Shown: piece by piece, positions 52,593 through 63,912 of the stretch
Position numbering within the stretch: position 1 is the stretch's first letter
Layout of the letters: each line of letters opens with the position of its first letter
Assembly: GCF_008086545.1 (NCBI RefSeq)
Contig: NZ_CP043026.1
Span: 558,001 to 622,000 of the forward strand
Length of the DNA stretch: 64,000 bases
Direction: 5' to 3'
Source: Spiroplasma chinense
Lineage (GTDB): Bacteria; Bacillota_I; Bacilli_A; Mycoplasmatales; Mycoplasmataceae
The notes under the pieces: generated by a model
Told to the model about the DNA's origin: nothing
What the model saw: only the letters and a program-made list of their open reading frames with translations
The model's database searches: none
Made by a program: the position numbers and the translations under genes

Positions 52593-53240
52593 ATGAAACT
52601 ACCTATTAATGAAAAAGAAGATAAAAAAATCTATTCTAGAGCTAAAAAAACAGCTAAAATACTTTCTAAAAATGAACGTTTTATTTTTAATTTCTTAAAA
52701 CCTCTTTTACTGTCTTATATGGAAAATACACAATTATTTTTTAATAAAAACTTAAGTAAGATAGAAGAAATAAAAAATAAATTATCAATGAATTTAAATG
52801 ATAATAAGATGTTTGAAAAACTAAAGGATGAATTATCTATTATTCAAAAATTGGATTTTTTAATTAGAATTGTTGATGGTTTTGATTTTGAGAATAAAGA
52901 AATAAGAGTAGAATTCCTAAGCAATGAATTTTCAATTGTAAAAAATGACGAAGAAAAAGAGTTTAATGAACAATTGAACGAAACAACAAAATATTTTGAA
53001 GATTTACATATAGAAGAAGAAAAGAAAATCATTTCTTTTAGTGACCTTTATGAAATAGGTAATTTTATTTTGAGTTTTGTTTTAACAGAGGCATGAAGGA
53101 TCAATTTTTTAGAAAATTTCATAATCAAAGATATTAAAGAAGACGTAATGAATAAAGTTATGAAAAATGAAGAGGAAGCTTTTTTAAATATAGCTATGAA
53201 TTCTAAAAATAATCAAAATTTTGAGAAAAACAACTATTAA
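52593..53240 (+). CDS. Helical cytosolic protein, unknown
   Basis: A 215-aa protein, ATG 52593 with AAGGTG upstream. Highly charged, predicted helical (KNKLSMNLNDNKMFEKLKDEL), with no TM, signal or recognised motif. Probably in one unit with the helicase and the 125-aa protein; terminator follows. Confidence 0.7.
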
Positions 53241-53270
53241 AATCAGAGACATCTAGACTCTGATTTTTTT
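53240..53270 (+). terminator. Terminator after the 215-aa gene
   Basis: AATCAGAG / CTCTGATT stem and T7. A second weaker hairpin (AACTCTA...TAGAGTT) lies at about 53291-53318 before the ravA promoter region. Confidence 0.8.
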
Positions 53271-53410
53271 AATTATTATGATAAAAAATTAACTCTATTT
53301 TTATAATAAAAGTAGAGTTTTGATTTATTAGAATTGATAATTAATGTAAAATATTATAGATATTTTATTTTTTATAAATAAAACAAACATAGTCATAAGG
53401 GGAAATAAAA

Positions 53411-54934
53411 ATGGATATTACAGAAAGAATTAAGAAATTAATAGAAGCTATTTCATACCAAGTTTATGAAAAAGAAACAATCTTTAAACTAGCAATGCTA
53501 GCTTTATTAGGGGAAGAGTCAATATTTTTACTTGGAAAACCAGGGATTGCCAAATCACTTATCTCACGTAGGTTAAAATTTGCAATTAAAAATGGATCAA
53601 ATTTTGAATATTTGATGTCAAAATTCTCAACACCTGAAGAAATTTATGGACCAATTGATTTACGTCTTTTAAAAGAAGGGAAATACGTTAGGGTTGTTGA
53701 TGGTTATTTACCATCAGCTAACGTTGGTTTCTTGGATGAGATTTGAAAAGCTGGACCAAGTATTCAAAATACACTTCTAACAATTATTAACGAAAAAATC
53801 TTTAGAAATGGTGGAAAAGATATTAAAGTTCCATTGAAACTTTTAATTTCAGCTTCCAATGAGTTACCTGCAGAAGGTGAAGGACTAGAAGCTTTATTTG
53901 ACCGTTTCATTATTAGATATATTGCTAAAGGTTTAGTAAAAGAAGATAACTTTGAACAATTACTTGATGGAGAATCAAGTTTAGATGTTGAAGTTGATCC
54001 AAGACTTCAAATAAGTGTTGAAGAACTTGAAGCTTGAAAGAAACAATCAAAACAAGTTAGAATGAGTAGAAAAACATTAGACTTTATTCATTACTTTAGA
54101 AAAAAAATGACTCTTGATACAAATGGAGAAGCATATATTTCTGACCGTAGATGAAAGAAAATTGCAGGTCTTATGAAAACTAGTGCATTTTACAATGGAA
54201 GAGCAACAACAGATATCCCTGATCTTTTTGTAATTCCTTTCTGTATTTGAGATAACGAAGATGAAGAAGAAGCATATACACAAATTTTCTATAAAGCATT
54301 TTTAGAACAATTTGGTTTAGAGTGAAGAAATGAGAAAAACAACTTACTTTCTCAACTAGATTCTATGAATGCTCAAATCGGTCAAGTTGAAGCTCAATAC
54401 TTAAGATTAACTCCTTATGATTCACCATTTAGAGGTGCTCTAAAAGGAACACATTACTTAATAAACTTTACTGATGGTGGAGATGATTACAAAGTTTGTT
54501 TCATTGCTGCATCAGATTGAAACAAAATTAGTGCATTACCAAGTGAAAGTTTTGAAATAGATTTACACTTTGGTCCAAACTTAAACAAGTATGTTGGAAC
54601 TCAAAAAATGGAGGTTAAAGGTTACAAATCAGATCAAATCTTATTTGTAAAAGAAAACAAAAAATACCAAGTACAAAATGATAATCCAGCAGAATTTAAT
54701 AATCAAATGGTTAACTTGAGTCAACAAGTAACTGAAATTGAAAAACAAGTAAAAGAAGTTAGTGCAAAAATGTTTAAAGAATACAAAAAATATACAAACA
54801 TGAATTGTGTATTCTTTGACGAAGTTTATGATGAAAAAATAGCTGAAGCTTTTGATACAGTTTCTAAAAAGAAAAAAGAACGTCAAGAAGCTTTAGAACA
54901 AGAAAATAGCGAATTTGAAATGGAATTAGACTAA
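53411..54934 (+). CDS. ravA: MoxR-family AAA+ ATPase RavA
   Basis: A 507-aa protein, ATG 53411 after AAGGGG. Walker A GKPGIAKS at 42-49, Walker B VGFLDEIWK, sensor 1 SASNELP, arginine finger region LFDRF, all MoxR/RavA-type. The C-terminal RavA-specific region (about 300-500) includes coiled coil (NQMVNLSQQVTEIEKQVKEV). Paired with ViaA downstream (26-nt gap). RavA-ViaA pairs remodel membrane or respiratory complexes in enterobacteria; the client here is unknown. Confidence 0.92.
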
Positions 54935-54960
54935 TTTAAAATAAAGAGAAGGTGATTATT

Positions 54961-56634
54961 ATGGAATTTGATCTAGAACAACCAATGAATGAGATCAAAA
55001 AAGAAATTGAACGTCTTAGACAAAGAGATCTGCATAATAATGATTTTCTTGTTTTTAAAAAAGACCATGAATATGCAGCAGAACAATTAGATGACAAAAT
55101 CAATAATTTTTATAGTGCATCTCACATGTCAACAATTAGTCAAGTAAAATTACCAGAACCAATCAGAAAAGAAATTATTTATTATAACTATATTTCTGAT
55201 AATTTTGATGAAGTAGACTTTGCACAAAAGTTAAATCTAATACAAGGTAAATTAATTGAATTTGACTCTCCATTCTCTACATATATCGATACAATGAAGT
55301 GAAAACTTGAAAATGGATATATAGAATTGAAGGGAAGAGATTGATTGACTGAATTCTTTAGAACATGAACTTTTATGTTAACTAAAAGAATCATTGACTA
55401 TAGAATGAAAACTGTTGAAGATTTAAGATATAACTATTTAGTTGAAATTTATTCAATTATAAAAAATTATGGTAAGTATGCAAAAATCTATAAAACTATG
55501 TATGATGTTTTTGGGAAAATTGCAAACATAGAAGATGAATTAAAAAATCAAAACATCGAGTCAATTGCTAGATTTGCAGACTTCCTATATAAAGATCCAA
55601 GTATTTTAAGAATTGCAGAAATGCTTGGAAGACTTAATGGAGAAGATGATTTGATGGAAGTAAATATTACTGAACAAATCACAACTTATCCTACACAAGT
55701 TAAGTTACCTTACAACCCTGAAGAGTTGGTTGGGGTAACAATGTCAAAAGATATTGAAAGATTACTTCCAATGGAACTTGCAAATCTTTTTGACCCGGAA
55801 CTTGAAATCATATTTTATAAAAAATATGTTGAATCTCAATTACAAGCATTTCTTTTTGAATCAAATGAAACAATAATTGAACACGAAATTGAAGAAGTTG
55901 AATATGAAGCTCCAATTCCTTTAGAACAAGGTAAATTTATTATTTGTATTGATACATCTAGTTCTATGGAAGGGGCAGGAGAGTATATTGCAAAAACTTT
56001 AGCAATTGCTGTTGCTAAAGTTGCTCTAAAAGAAGGAAGAGATTTAGTAATTTATAACTTTGCCAATCAACATGTTGATGAATTTAACATTTTAGGTAGA
56101 ACTGTAAACATCCAAAAAATGTTAGACTTCTTGGCAAAGTCATTCTATGGAAGAACTAATTCAAAACCAGCTTTCCAAAAAGTTATTGATAAAATGAATT
56201 CAGAAGATTACAAAAGAGCAGACTTGTTAATGATTTCTGACTTTATGATGGATTCACTTCCAAATTCAACTCGTGTAAAAATTGCTGACTTAAAAGATAA
56301 CTATAACCGTTTTCACTCTTTAGTTGTTGGAACTATGCCAAACGTTGAAACACAAGATGTGTTTGATAATGTTATGTATTATGATCCAAATGATCCTTAT
56401 TCAACAACTCAAATTGTAAAATCTTTAAATGAAACTTTAAGAGATTTAAGAGAATTGAAAGATGAAGAAGCAGCTTACAGGGATGAACAAATTGCAGAAC
56501 TTAACTCAATTAGAAGTAGAAAACAAATGAGAGAAGTTCATAAAGATAGTCCTAAGTTCAAGAAACTTGAAAAAGCAAAACAAAAAGCAAAAGAACTTGA
56601 AGAGAAAAAACAAAAACTATATGGTTCAAATTAG
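54961..56634 (+). CDS. viaA: VWA-domain protein ViaA, RavA partner
   Basis: A 557-aa protein, ATG 54961 after AAGGTGATT. Helical N-terminal half, then a VWA domain from about 325 to 480 with MIDAS DTSSSM (Asp331), the T of YGRTNSKPAF and SDFMMD as the distal metal Asp. Lys/Glu-rich C-terminus. ViaA stimulates RavA ATPase in known systems. Four TGA codons are Trp. Confidence 0.92.
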
Positions 56635-56652
56635 AGAAGAGAGAATACTTGT

Positions 56653-57015
56653 ATGGAAATAAGAGAAAAAGCAAATTTACTTATGATATATTTTGCTAAA
56701 GATGAAGAAATAATGACTTCAATTCAAAATGTAATTCGTGAGTATATGATAATTGATGCCAGAGTTTTTGGTCATGGTTACTTTAAAAGAATGGAGTATG
56801 GTATCTTGAGCAAATCAGATCCAATATTCTTTTCAAAATACTTGGTTGAAAAGTTAGTGACTGTTACAAACATTCAAGGGATAATTGAAAATAGAGAACT
56901 ATCAGTTATGATAAACTCTGTTGATGAACAAAAAGAAATGCATTCAGGAAAATTATTTACAGCTGTTGCAGAAAATGAAATGATAATTACATTAGACATA
57001 TTAAAGACCGATTAA
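56653..57015 (+). CDS. PCC/DUF296-like small protein in the rav operon
   Basis: A 120-aa protein, ATG 56653, 18 nt after the viaA stop with AGAGAAG-type ribosome site. The fold pattern fits the PCC (DUF296) domain: an N-terminal strand and helix (EEIMTSIQNVIREYMI), GHGYFKRMEYG where Gly-Ser-Phe usually lies, and a closing HSGKLFTAVAENEMIITLDI in place of GGHL...aEivi. No catalytic residues known for the family. Third gene of the unit; link to RavA-ViaA not described to my knowledge. Confidence 0.72.
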   Translation: MEIREKANLLMIYFAKDEEIMTSIQNVIREYMIIDARVFGHGYFKRMEYGILSKSDPIFFSKYLVEKLVTVTNIQGIIENRELSVMINSVDEQKEMHSGKLFTAVAENEMIITLDILKTD

Positions 57016-57016
57016 T

Positions 57017-57046
57017 AAATTTTACTTAGGTAAAATTTTTTTTTTA
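57017..57046 (+). terminator. Terminator of the rav operon
   Basis: AAATTTTAC / GTAAAATTT stem, TTAG loop, T9. Confidence 0.85.
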
Positions 57047-57439
57047 TTCTGAAATTAATTTTATTAACCCCTATTTTTTACTATTATTTTTAAAATGAAA
57101 TATAATATTTTTGAGGTTATAAAAGTTCTATGGAAATATCAATTAGAACCTTGTTAACAATTTGTTATTTTTTGAATCTACTTTTATAGAAAAAAGATAA
57201 TTCAAAAAATATTTACCAAACATAAAATAATAATTTTATAAATTATCAATATAGTTTAGTGTTAAAAACTGTTTATATGATAATTTTTTTAATATACAAA
57301 AACTAATTATTAAATGTATTAATAAAAATTGAAATTTTAAAATACTCACCATTATTTCCAGGAACTTAAAAAACATAATAACCTTAAATAATTTTATAAT
57401 TTCATTTTTTTAAATTATTAAAAAAGAAGGATGGTAAAA
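57047..57439 (+). promoter_or_regulatory. Long AT-rich intergenic region ahead of the lipoprotein array
   Basis: 393 nt without a gene. It holds a TATAAT at 57101-57106, an inverted repeat GTTCTA / TAGAAC (57125-57130 and 57144-57149) and the palindrome TTGTTAACAA (57151-57160), then more than 250 nt of very AT-rich DNA up to AAGAAGG. No known RNA family seen; may be a leader or operator region for the lipoprotein genes. Confidence 0.4.
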
Positions 57440-59509
57440 ATGAAAAAATTAATTAGTTTGCTAGGGTCTCTAACATTAACTGTCTCTAGTACATCTGCTG
57501 TAATGGCATGTAGAAGTGGTGCTAAAAGAACCACAGATGATGATGCAAAAATCGTAATGGACGGGGTAACTCAAGTAATGCATGATTATTCCAAAGCTTT
57601 ATTTTTAAACCAAAACGAAGTAAAAGGAGTTCATGTTAGCCCAAGTTCATTCTTAAATACTAACTTGATGAATAAAAGTTTGGAAAGTTTGGATTTAAAA
57701 GACTTGATTAGCAGTGAAAATTTGTCCAATGATACAACTTATAAAACACTTGTAGAAAAACATTTTGATGTTGATAAACTTACAAGTGATATAGATGTTT
57801 CAAACAATATTTATAAAGGAGGGGTTGAGAGTGTAACTTCACAAATTGATTTAACAATTTCTCTTTTTGTGAACCAATTGGAAGGAATAACAGATCCAAC
57901 AGGATTATTTTCTTTAATAACCTTGATGGATATAAATAATTTGTTAAGTCCTGGAGGAATGTTGGCTGGACTTAAAGAAGTATTGACTAAAGAAGGTTTA
58001 AAAATTATTGAAGATGCCTTTAATAATGATATTTATTTAGGAATGACCATGCAACAAGCTATTGATTCAAGTTCGATTGGACTATCAAACGCATTAAATT
58101 TATTAGTCAACAAAGATAGCGCTATTTGATTGGAATCAGGTAGTGTTGATAATGTTAAAGATAATTTAGAAGAAGCTATGAGTTTGATTAAGATAAATTT
58201 AAATGAAATTGTAAATAACGGTGCATCAATTTCTTTTGATATTTCAAAAGATTTAAAAGTTTTGGCTGAGATAATAAGGTTTGTAAAAACAATGGTTATT
58301 TATATTGATAGTTATAGTTTTGAACAAATGACAGATAATTTTCTAAATAGAAATGATGTATTAAAAAATAGAAACACTTTAAAATTTACAATTGATAACA
58401 GTTATAACACTATCAATATAAAAAAACTGACAGGTATTTTAAATATTATGGTAAATGATGTTGATGGTAAAGGAGAAATAGTTTTTAAAAATTTATTAGC
58501 AGTGTTGATGGGTGGAACAGATACAGGATTATTTGCTCCTAATGTTGCTATTGCCATTGGACCTAAAATGTCGCACGATGCTTATGGTTTCTTAATAGGA
58601 AATGTAGCTGTAGGTCTAATGGGGGGTGAAGCTGAAATGGAACTTCCAGAAGGGTCACCTCTTGCGAAAATATATTTAGATAGTGCTGTTAGATCTTTCA
58701 TAACTTATGGGTTGGCATCTTCATTTGAAAAACCACAAGCCAATTGAGATACAGGTGCTGGTGTTACTGCAATTGCATTAAGCGCACTATTAGACGATCC
58801 AACAGCAGCTGATGTTTTAGCTCCATATTTACAAGCAGTTGTAGATAACGGAGATAGAACAAAATTTGAATCAGATTGATTAGCATATATATGATCAAAT
58901 AATAATCAACTTTTAAATTTTTCAATTAAAAATCTATTATCATTACCTTTAAGTGAATTACTTTCTCTTTTTGGAGGGGAAACTGAAGGTAAATTTGATA
59001 ATGTTGTATCATCAATTTTTGATTTCTTTACTAGAAAAAGTCTTAAAGAAATAATTAACAATTTAAATTTAGAAATGAATTCTTTAACAAATGAACAATC
59101 AACCATTGATTTTAATGAAATAGCTAAAATTTTTGAAACTATTGGTGAAAAAATAGAGGAAGCTATAGCTAATCCAAAAGATTTTTGAAAAATATTAGGA
59201 TATAAAGGAACTGGAGATTATGAAGAAAATTCTGCATTTGATTTATTGTATAAGTTTTTATCTAAATCAAAATGAATAGAATCAATCGCAAAGGTTGTAA
59301 ATGTTTATATGCGTGAATATAATATGCAAGTTACTCAATTAAATTCTGCAGCCAAAACACTTTTTGATAGTTTGAATGTTACTAAAGAAAGTTCAAGTAA
59401 TGATAAATTTGTTTATTCTGTTACTGATGGAAAAATTACAAATAAATTCGAAATTACTTTAACTGGTCAAACTGGTAACAAAGTAATAAAATCAATTACA
59501 TTATTATAA
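57440..59509 (+). CDS. Large paralogous lipoprotein 1
   Basis: A 689-aa protein. ATG 57440 preferred: AAGAAGG abuts an in-frame ATG at 57431 but is well spaced from 57440. Signal peptide MKKLISLLG... with lipobox AVMAC, Cys24. Mature motifs MHDYSKALFLNQNEVKGVH, NIYKGGVES, MTMQQAIDSS and NPKDFWKILGY are shared with the next gene, so they are tandem paralogues. From memory this resembles the MOLPALP lipoprotein family of Entomoplasmatales. Surface-exposed; function unknown. Seven or so TGA codons are Trp. Confidence 0.88.
59367..59509 (+). repeat. Near-identical 3' end shared with lipoprotein 2, copy A
   Basis: The last 143 nt match 61534-61676 with five mismatches by eye (about 96%), far above identity in the rest of the genes. 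Confidence 0.85.
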
Positions 59510-59516
59510 TTATTGT

Positions 59517-59548
59517 AAAAAATCTTTTAATAATTAAAAGATTTTTTA
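59517..59548 (+). terminator. Terminator after lipoprotein 1
   Basis: AATCTTTTAA / TTAAAAGATT stem and T tail. Confidence 0.85.
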
Positions 59549-59615
59549 TTTATTTTTTATTTATTGAAATTAATCTTATAATATTTAAGTATCAATAATA
59601 AAGGGAGAGAAAAAA

Positions 59616-61676
59616 ATGAAAAAATTATTAAGTTTTTTAGGAGCTATAACTATTACAGCTTCTGCTTCGGCTACTGTTGTAGCTTGTGGTAAACCCGCGG
59701 GTCAAAAACAAAACGAAATTGCAACTGACGGATTAAGTCAAGTTATGCAAGATTATTCAAAATTATTATTTTTAAATCAAAACGAAATAAATGGAGTTCA
59801 TGTAAGTTCTAGTTCTTATTTAAAAGTGAATTTGATGAACCAAAAACTATCAAGTCTTGGAATGGACAAATTAGCTATAAATGAAGGTTTAGATTCAAAT
59901 GCAACTTACAATGATGTTGCAAACAAATACTTTGATGTAAATAATTTGACATCAGGTGTGACAGTTTCAGATAACATTTACCAAGGTGGGGTTGAAAGTT
60001 TAGAAAATCAAATGGATTCTACAATAGCCACTTTATTAGGGCAATTAACTAATATTACTAATCCTTCTGGTTTGTTGTCTTTATTAACTTCATTTGATAT
60101 GGAACAAATGTTAGCACCAGGAGGACTTTTAGAAAGTTTTAAAGATGTTTTATCTAAGGATAACCTACAGTTATTAGAAAATGCATTTTCAACAGATGTA
60201 TATGTTGGAATGACAATGCAACAAACAATGGATTCAAGTGTTATTGGACTTGCAAATGCATTAGACCAATTAATGGGCGAAGGAAAATTAAACTTAGAAT
60301 ATTCTAAAGAAAAATTAGAAGCAAATTATAAAACAGCTATTTCATCAATTGGAGAAAATGTTGGTGGATTATTAAGTGGTGAAAAATCAATAAGTTTTGA
60401 TATTGCTACAAATATTCCTGCACTTGCAGAAATTATTAGATTTGTTAGAACTATTTTAATAAATCTTAACCAATTCGGTGATCTTACAACTGAAACTATA
60501 AAAACAAAAAAAGAAATTAAAGAAATTAGAAGTAAAACTTTTGATTCAAGTGACAATAAACTAAATCTAAAAAATTTAGTAAGTTCATTAAAATTCTTAG
60601 TTAATGATGATAACGGATATTACGTTATAAAAAATGTTTTAGCTTCATTATTTGTGTCAGTTGAAGATACAGGCGTTCTGGGAGGAGTATCTCCGTTTGA
60701 AGAATATAACGAGGGAAATGATGGTTATGCTGATTTATTAGCATCTATTTTAGAAAAAGTAGCTGGAATGGAAACTGTAGATACAGGGATGGACGAACCT
60801 TTTATGGAAATAGACTTAAGTACCGTTTATATAAAAGCATTTATTAGGGCGTTTATAAATATTGGAGCTTATGGAGCAGATGATAGTATAGGAGCTGGAT
60901 TTGTATTATCCGCATTAGCATATGAAGATACTCTTGAAGAGGGGATTATTAAAGATTTAGTTTCAAAAATAAACGGAGGTTTATATGAAGGAGCTTATAC
61001 GGTAGGAGCAGAAGTTAGTGAAGAATATCAAAGCTTTATAGTGGACTGAGTTTCATATCTTTGAACAAACGATAATAAAGAATTAAACTTTAATCTTAAA
61101 TCTTTATTAGATCAACCTTTAAGTGGTTTGATGAATTTATTTGGTGGAACAACAAATAAATTTGATAATATTACATCATCAGGTTTTGATTTCTTAACAA
61201 GTAAAAGTTTAAAAGAAATAGTTAATGACTTAGATGCACAAATGGTTGAACTAACAGATGAGCAAGCTACAGTAGATTTTGGTGAATTAGCAAATATAAT
61301 TGGAGAAATTAAAAATAAAATTGATGATGCTCTTGCAAATCCAAAAGATTTTTGAAAAATTTTGGGTTATGAAGGTAAAGATAAATATACACCAGGTTCT
61401 GCCTTTGATTTATTAGATAAGTTCTTAAAAAAAGCTGGTTGATTAGAATCTGTTGGTAAAGTTATTGATAGTTATTTGAGTGTTTATGCAGGTAAAATCA
61501 GAAAATTAAATACTGATGCAAAAACATTATTTAATAGTTTGAATGTTACTAAAGAAAGTTCAAATAATGATAAATTTGTTTATTCTGTTACTGATGGAAA
61601 AATTACAAATAAATTCGAAATTACTTTAACTGGTGAAACTGGAAACAAAGTAATTAAATCAATTGCATTATTATAA
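59616..61676 (+). CDS. Large paralogous lipoprotein 2
   Basis: A 686-aa protein, ATG 59616 after AAGGGAGAG. Lipobox TVVAC, Cys24. Colinear with lipoprotein 1 (MQDYSKLLFLNQNEINGVH, NIYQGGVES, MTMQQTMDSS, NPKDFWKILGYEG) with moderate identity through the body and near identity over the last 47 residues. Own ribosome site and terminators on both sides, so it is transcribed separately or by read-through. Function unknown, presumably a host-facing surface protein. Confidence 0.9.
61534..61676 (+). repeat. Near-identical 3' end shared with lipoprotein 1, copy B
   Basis: Partner of 59367-59509; direct repeat with about 2.2 kb period. Confidence 0.85.
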
Positions 61677-61683
61677 AAAAACT

Positions 61684-61713
61684 AAAAAATCTAACCTAAT
61701 GGTTAGATTTTTT
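61684..61713 (+). terminator. Terminator after lipoprotein 2
   Basis: AAAATCTAACC / GGTTAGATTTT stem, TAAT loop. Confidence 0.85.
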
Positions 61714-61821
61714 CTTTTTTATCAGTATGCAAAAGGTTTTTTAATATTTAAAACAACTTTTAGATTTTATTTTTTGATAACGCATACCTTTATAATGATA
61801 AATAAGAAGAGGAGAAAATAA

Positions 61822-62754
61822 ATGATTGCCAAATTTAAAGAGTATTTCACAAAGAAAGTGAAATTGAAGATAATAGTATTTTCGATTATTTCGGGATGCC
61901 TATTATTATTGAGTATTTTGATGATGGTTCCAGGAGTGGGACTTGAATCAAAAAGTTTCATTGACAGTATTGAAACACAAATAAAAAAAATTATGCCAAA
62001 AGGTACTTATATTATTAAAGGGGACAGTGCAACATATAATACTATGATGGAAAATGTTGTTAGAGGTGCATACCAAACTGATGCAACTTCAACATTAAAT
62101 TCAAACGAAATGTCACCAGAAGATTATGATGCAGCATTAAAAGCTTATTCAGAATTTGCAAACACTTGATATTTAAATAGATGAGAAAATGCAATAAAAG
62201 AACAAAAAGATCTAGACTTATATGATTTAGGGATGGATTTAGTTAAATTTGATAAAGCAGTATCAACAGAATTTCTAAGTTACGGTTATGTACATGCAGG
62301 AATTGCTTGATTTTTCCATCCTGGAGGAATTAAAGATATCTTTTCAAAAGAAAGATATAATGATGCTTTAAGAAATCAAACTATGATTGACCAAGAAGTA
62401 TATGATGAAGCACTTAATTATGTGGTTCCAGGTACAAATGTACCAAATATAAATAAATCATTGGGAACTTTATTATTGAATAATAAAACATGATTTTTAA
62501 ATTACCAAATTGAAAACATTAAATATGGTTTTAATGTAATGGGGGTAAATGTATTTGAAGATTCAAATCTTAGTGTGTCTACAATGCCTAAAAGTTCAAT
62601 GGATATATCTGAATTATATATGCCAAACTTTACATCTACTCTGCAAGTTTTAAGAGCAGGGATTGTTATGTTTTTTATTTACATTGGATTAATTTTACCT
62701 TTATATATTTATGCAATGGTAATGCTAATTAAAAATAGAAAAGAGAAAGGATAG
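61822..62754 (+). CDS. Two-TM protein with large external domain, unknown
   Basis: A 310-aa protein, ATG 61822 after AAGAGGAG. TM1 at about 17-36 (IIVFSIISGCLLLLSILMMV) and TM2 at about 276-302 (AGIVMFFIYIGLILPLYIYA) flank an external domain of about 240 residues; the short basic end KNRKEKG is cytosolic. No family recognised. Its TAG is 2 nt before the GDSL lipoprotein start, so they are co-translated. Confidence 0.8.
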
Positions 62755-62756
62755 TT

Positions 62757-63911
62757 ATGAGAAAATTACTTGGTTTTTTAGGTGCGTTAAGTTTAACTGC
62801 AACATCTACAATTACAGTTGTTGCTTGTACACCAACGCAAGGAAAAATTAATACTAATTTTGATTTGAGTATTGGGATTCATATAGATAAAAGCAAAGCG
62901 CAAGATACTAGTTCTGATAAAAATGAACATTTAGGTGTTTCAAACTTTTTTACATTGGGAGATAGTTTGAGCGACCAAAACGGAATAACAACACTTCTTA
63001 AAAATAAATTAGGGGTTAATTTACAAATGGCGGGAGAATATAAAAATGGTTTTAGTAATGGACCAACAACTGCTGCTATTATCAATGAGAAATTAAAATT
63101 CACAACTGAAGAATTTAGTGCTGCAAACATTGTTCAAGAGGATGCACCAATTAGTAAAGGTGACAAAAATGTTTGAGGTAAAAATTATTCAGTTGGAGGA
63201 GCTACTGCCATGACTCAAACTGGGGTTGCAGGTATGATTATCAATGATTCAAGAATTGATTTACAAGCAGAAGCTTTAGTTAAACAACAAGTCATTCATG
63301 ATGATGATATGGTTTTATTTGAAATTGGAGGAAATGACTTATTTGCATTAATTGATAATGCAATAAATGATCCTTCAATGCAAGTTAGCATATTGAATGA
63401 AGCAATGGCAAATATTAAAAATTCAATCTTTACACTTCTAAATAATGGTGTAAAGAAATTAGCAATTTTAACACCACCAAATCTTGAGTTTGTTCCAAAA
63501 TATAATGAAACAACAGATGAAGATAAAATGGAATTTATTCAAAGAATTGGTAAAGAATTTAATGAAAAAATGTTAAATGTAATTAATGAAGCTAAACAAT
63601 ATTATGAAAATAATATTTATGTTTATGGATTATATGAAAATTTTGAATCTATCTTAGATGGATTTAAAGAAGAAGTTGGAACTGGTGCAAACATTACGGA
63701 TAAAAGTACAACACCAGTTGGTAGTTGAGAAAGCGACTTAATTCAAGGTAAATCTGAAATTAAAATGGAAGTTCAAGCAATTAAAGGTGTTGATATGGAT
63801 AAGTACTTCTTCACAGATGAAGTACACCCTACAAAAGTAGGGCATGAATATTTTGCTAATTTATTTTTCGAAGAATTGAAAAGTAAATTTAATTTATTAG
63901 GAGATGAATAG
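62757..63911 (+). CDS. GDSL/SGNH-hydrolase lipoprotein
   Basis: A 384-aa lipoprotein, ATG 62757 after GAAAGGA. Signal with TVVAC, Cys24. SGNH catalytic blocks are present: block I FTLGDSLSD with Ser70, NYSVGGA (block II Gly), FEIGGNDL (block III Asn) and DEVHPTKVGH with Asp354/His357 (block V). A surface esterase/lipase, possibly acting on host lipids. TAG stop is 1 nt before the next lipoprotein start. Confidence 0.93.
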
Positions 63912-63912
63912 A

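Noticed and set aside
59367-61676. Composite mobile element bounded by direct repeats
   Set aside because: The repeats are the in-frame 3' ends of paralogous genes; no transposase or target duplication is present.
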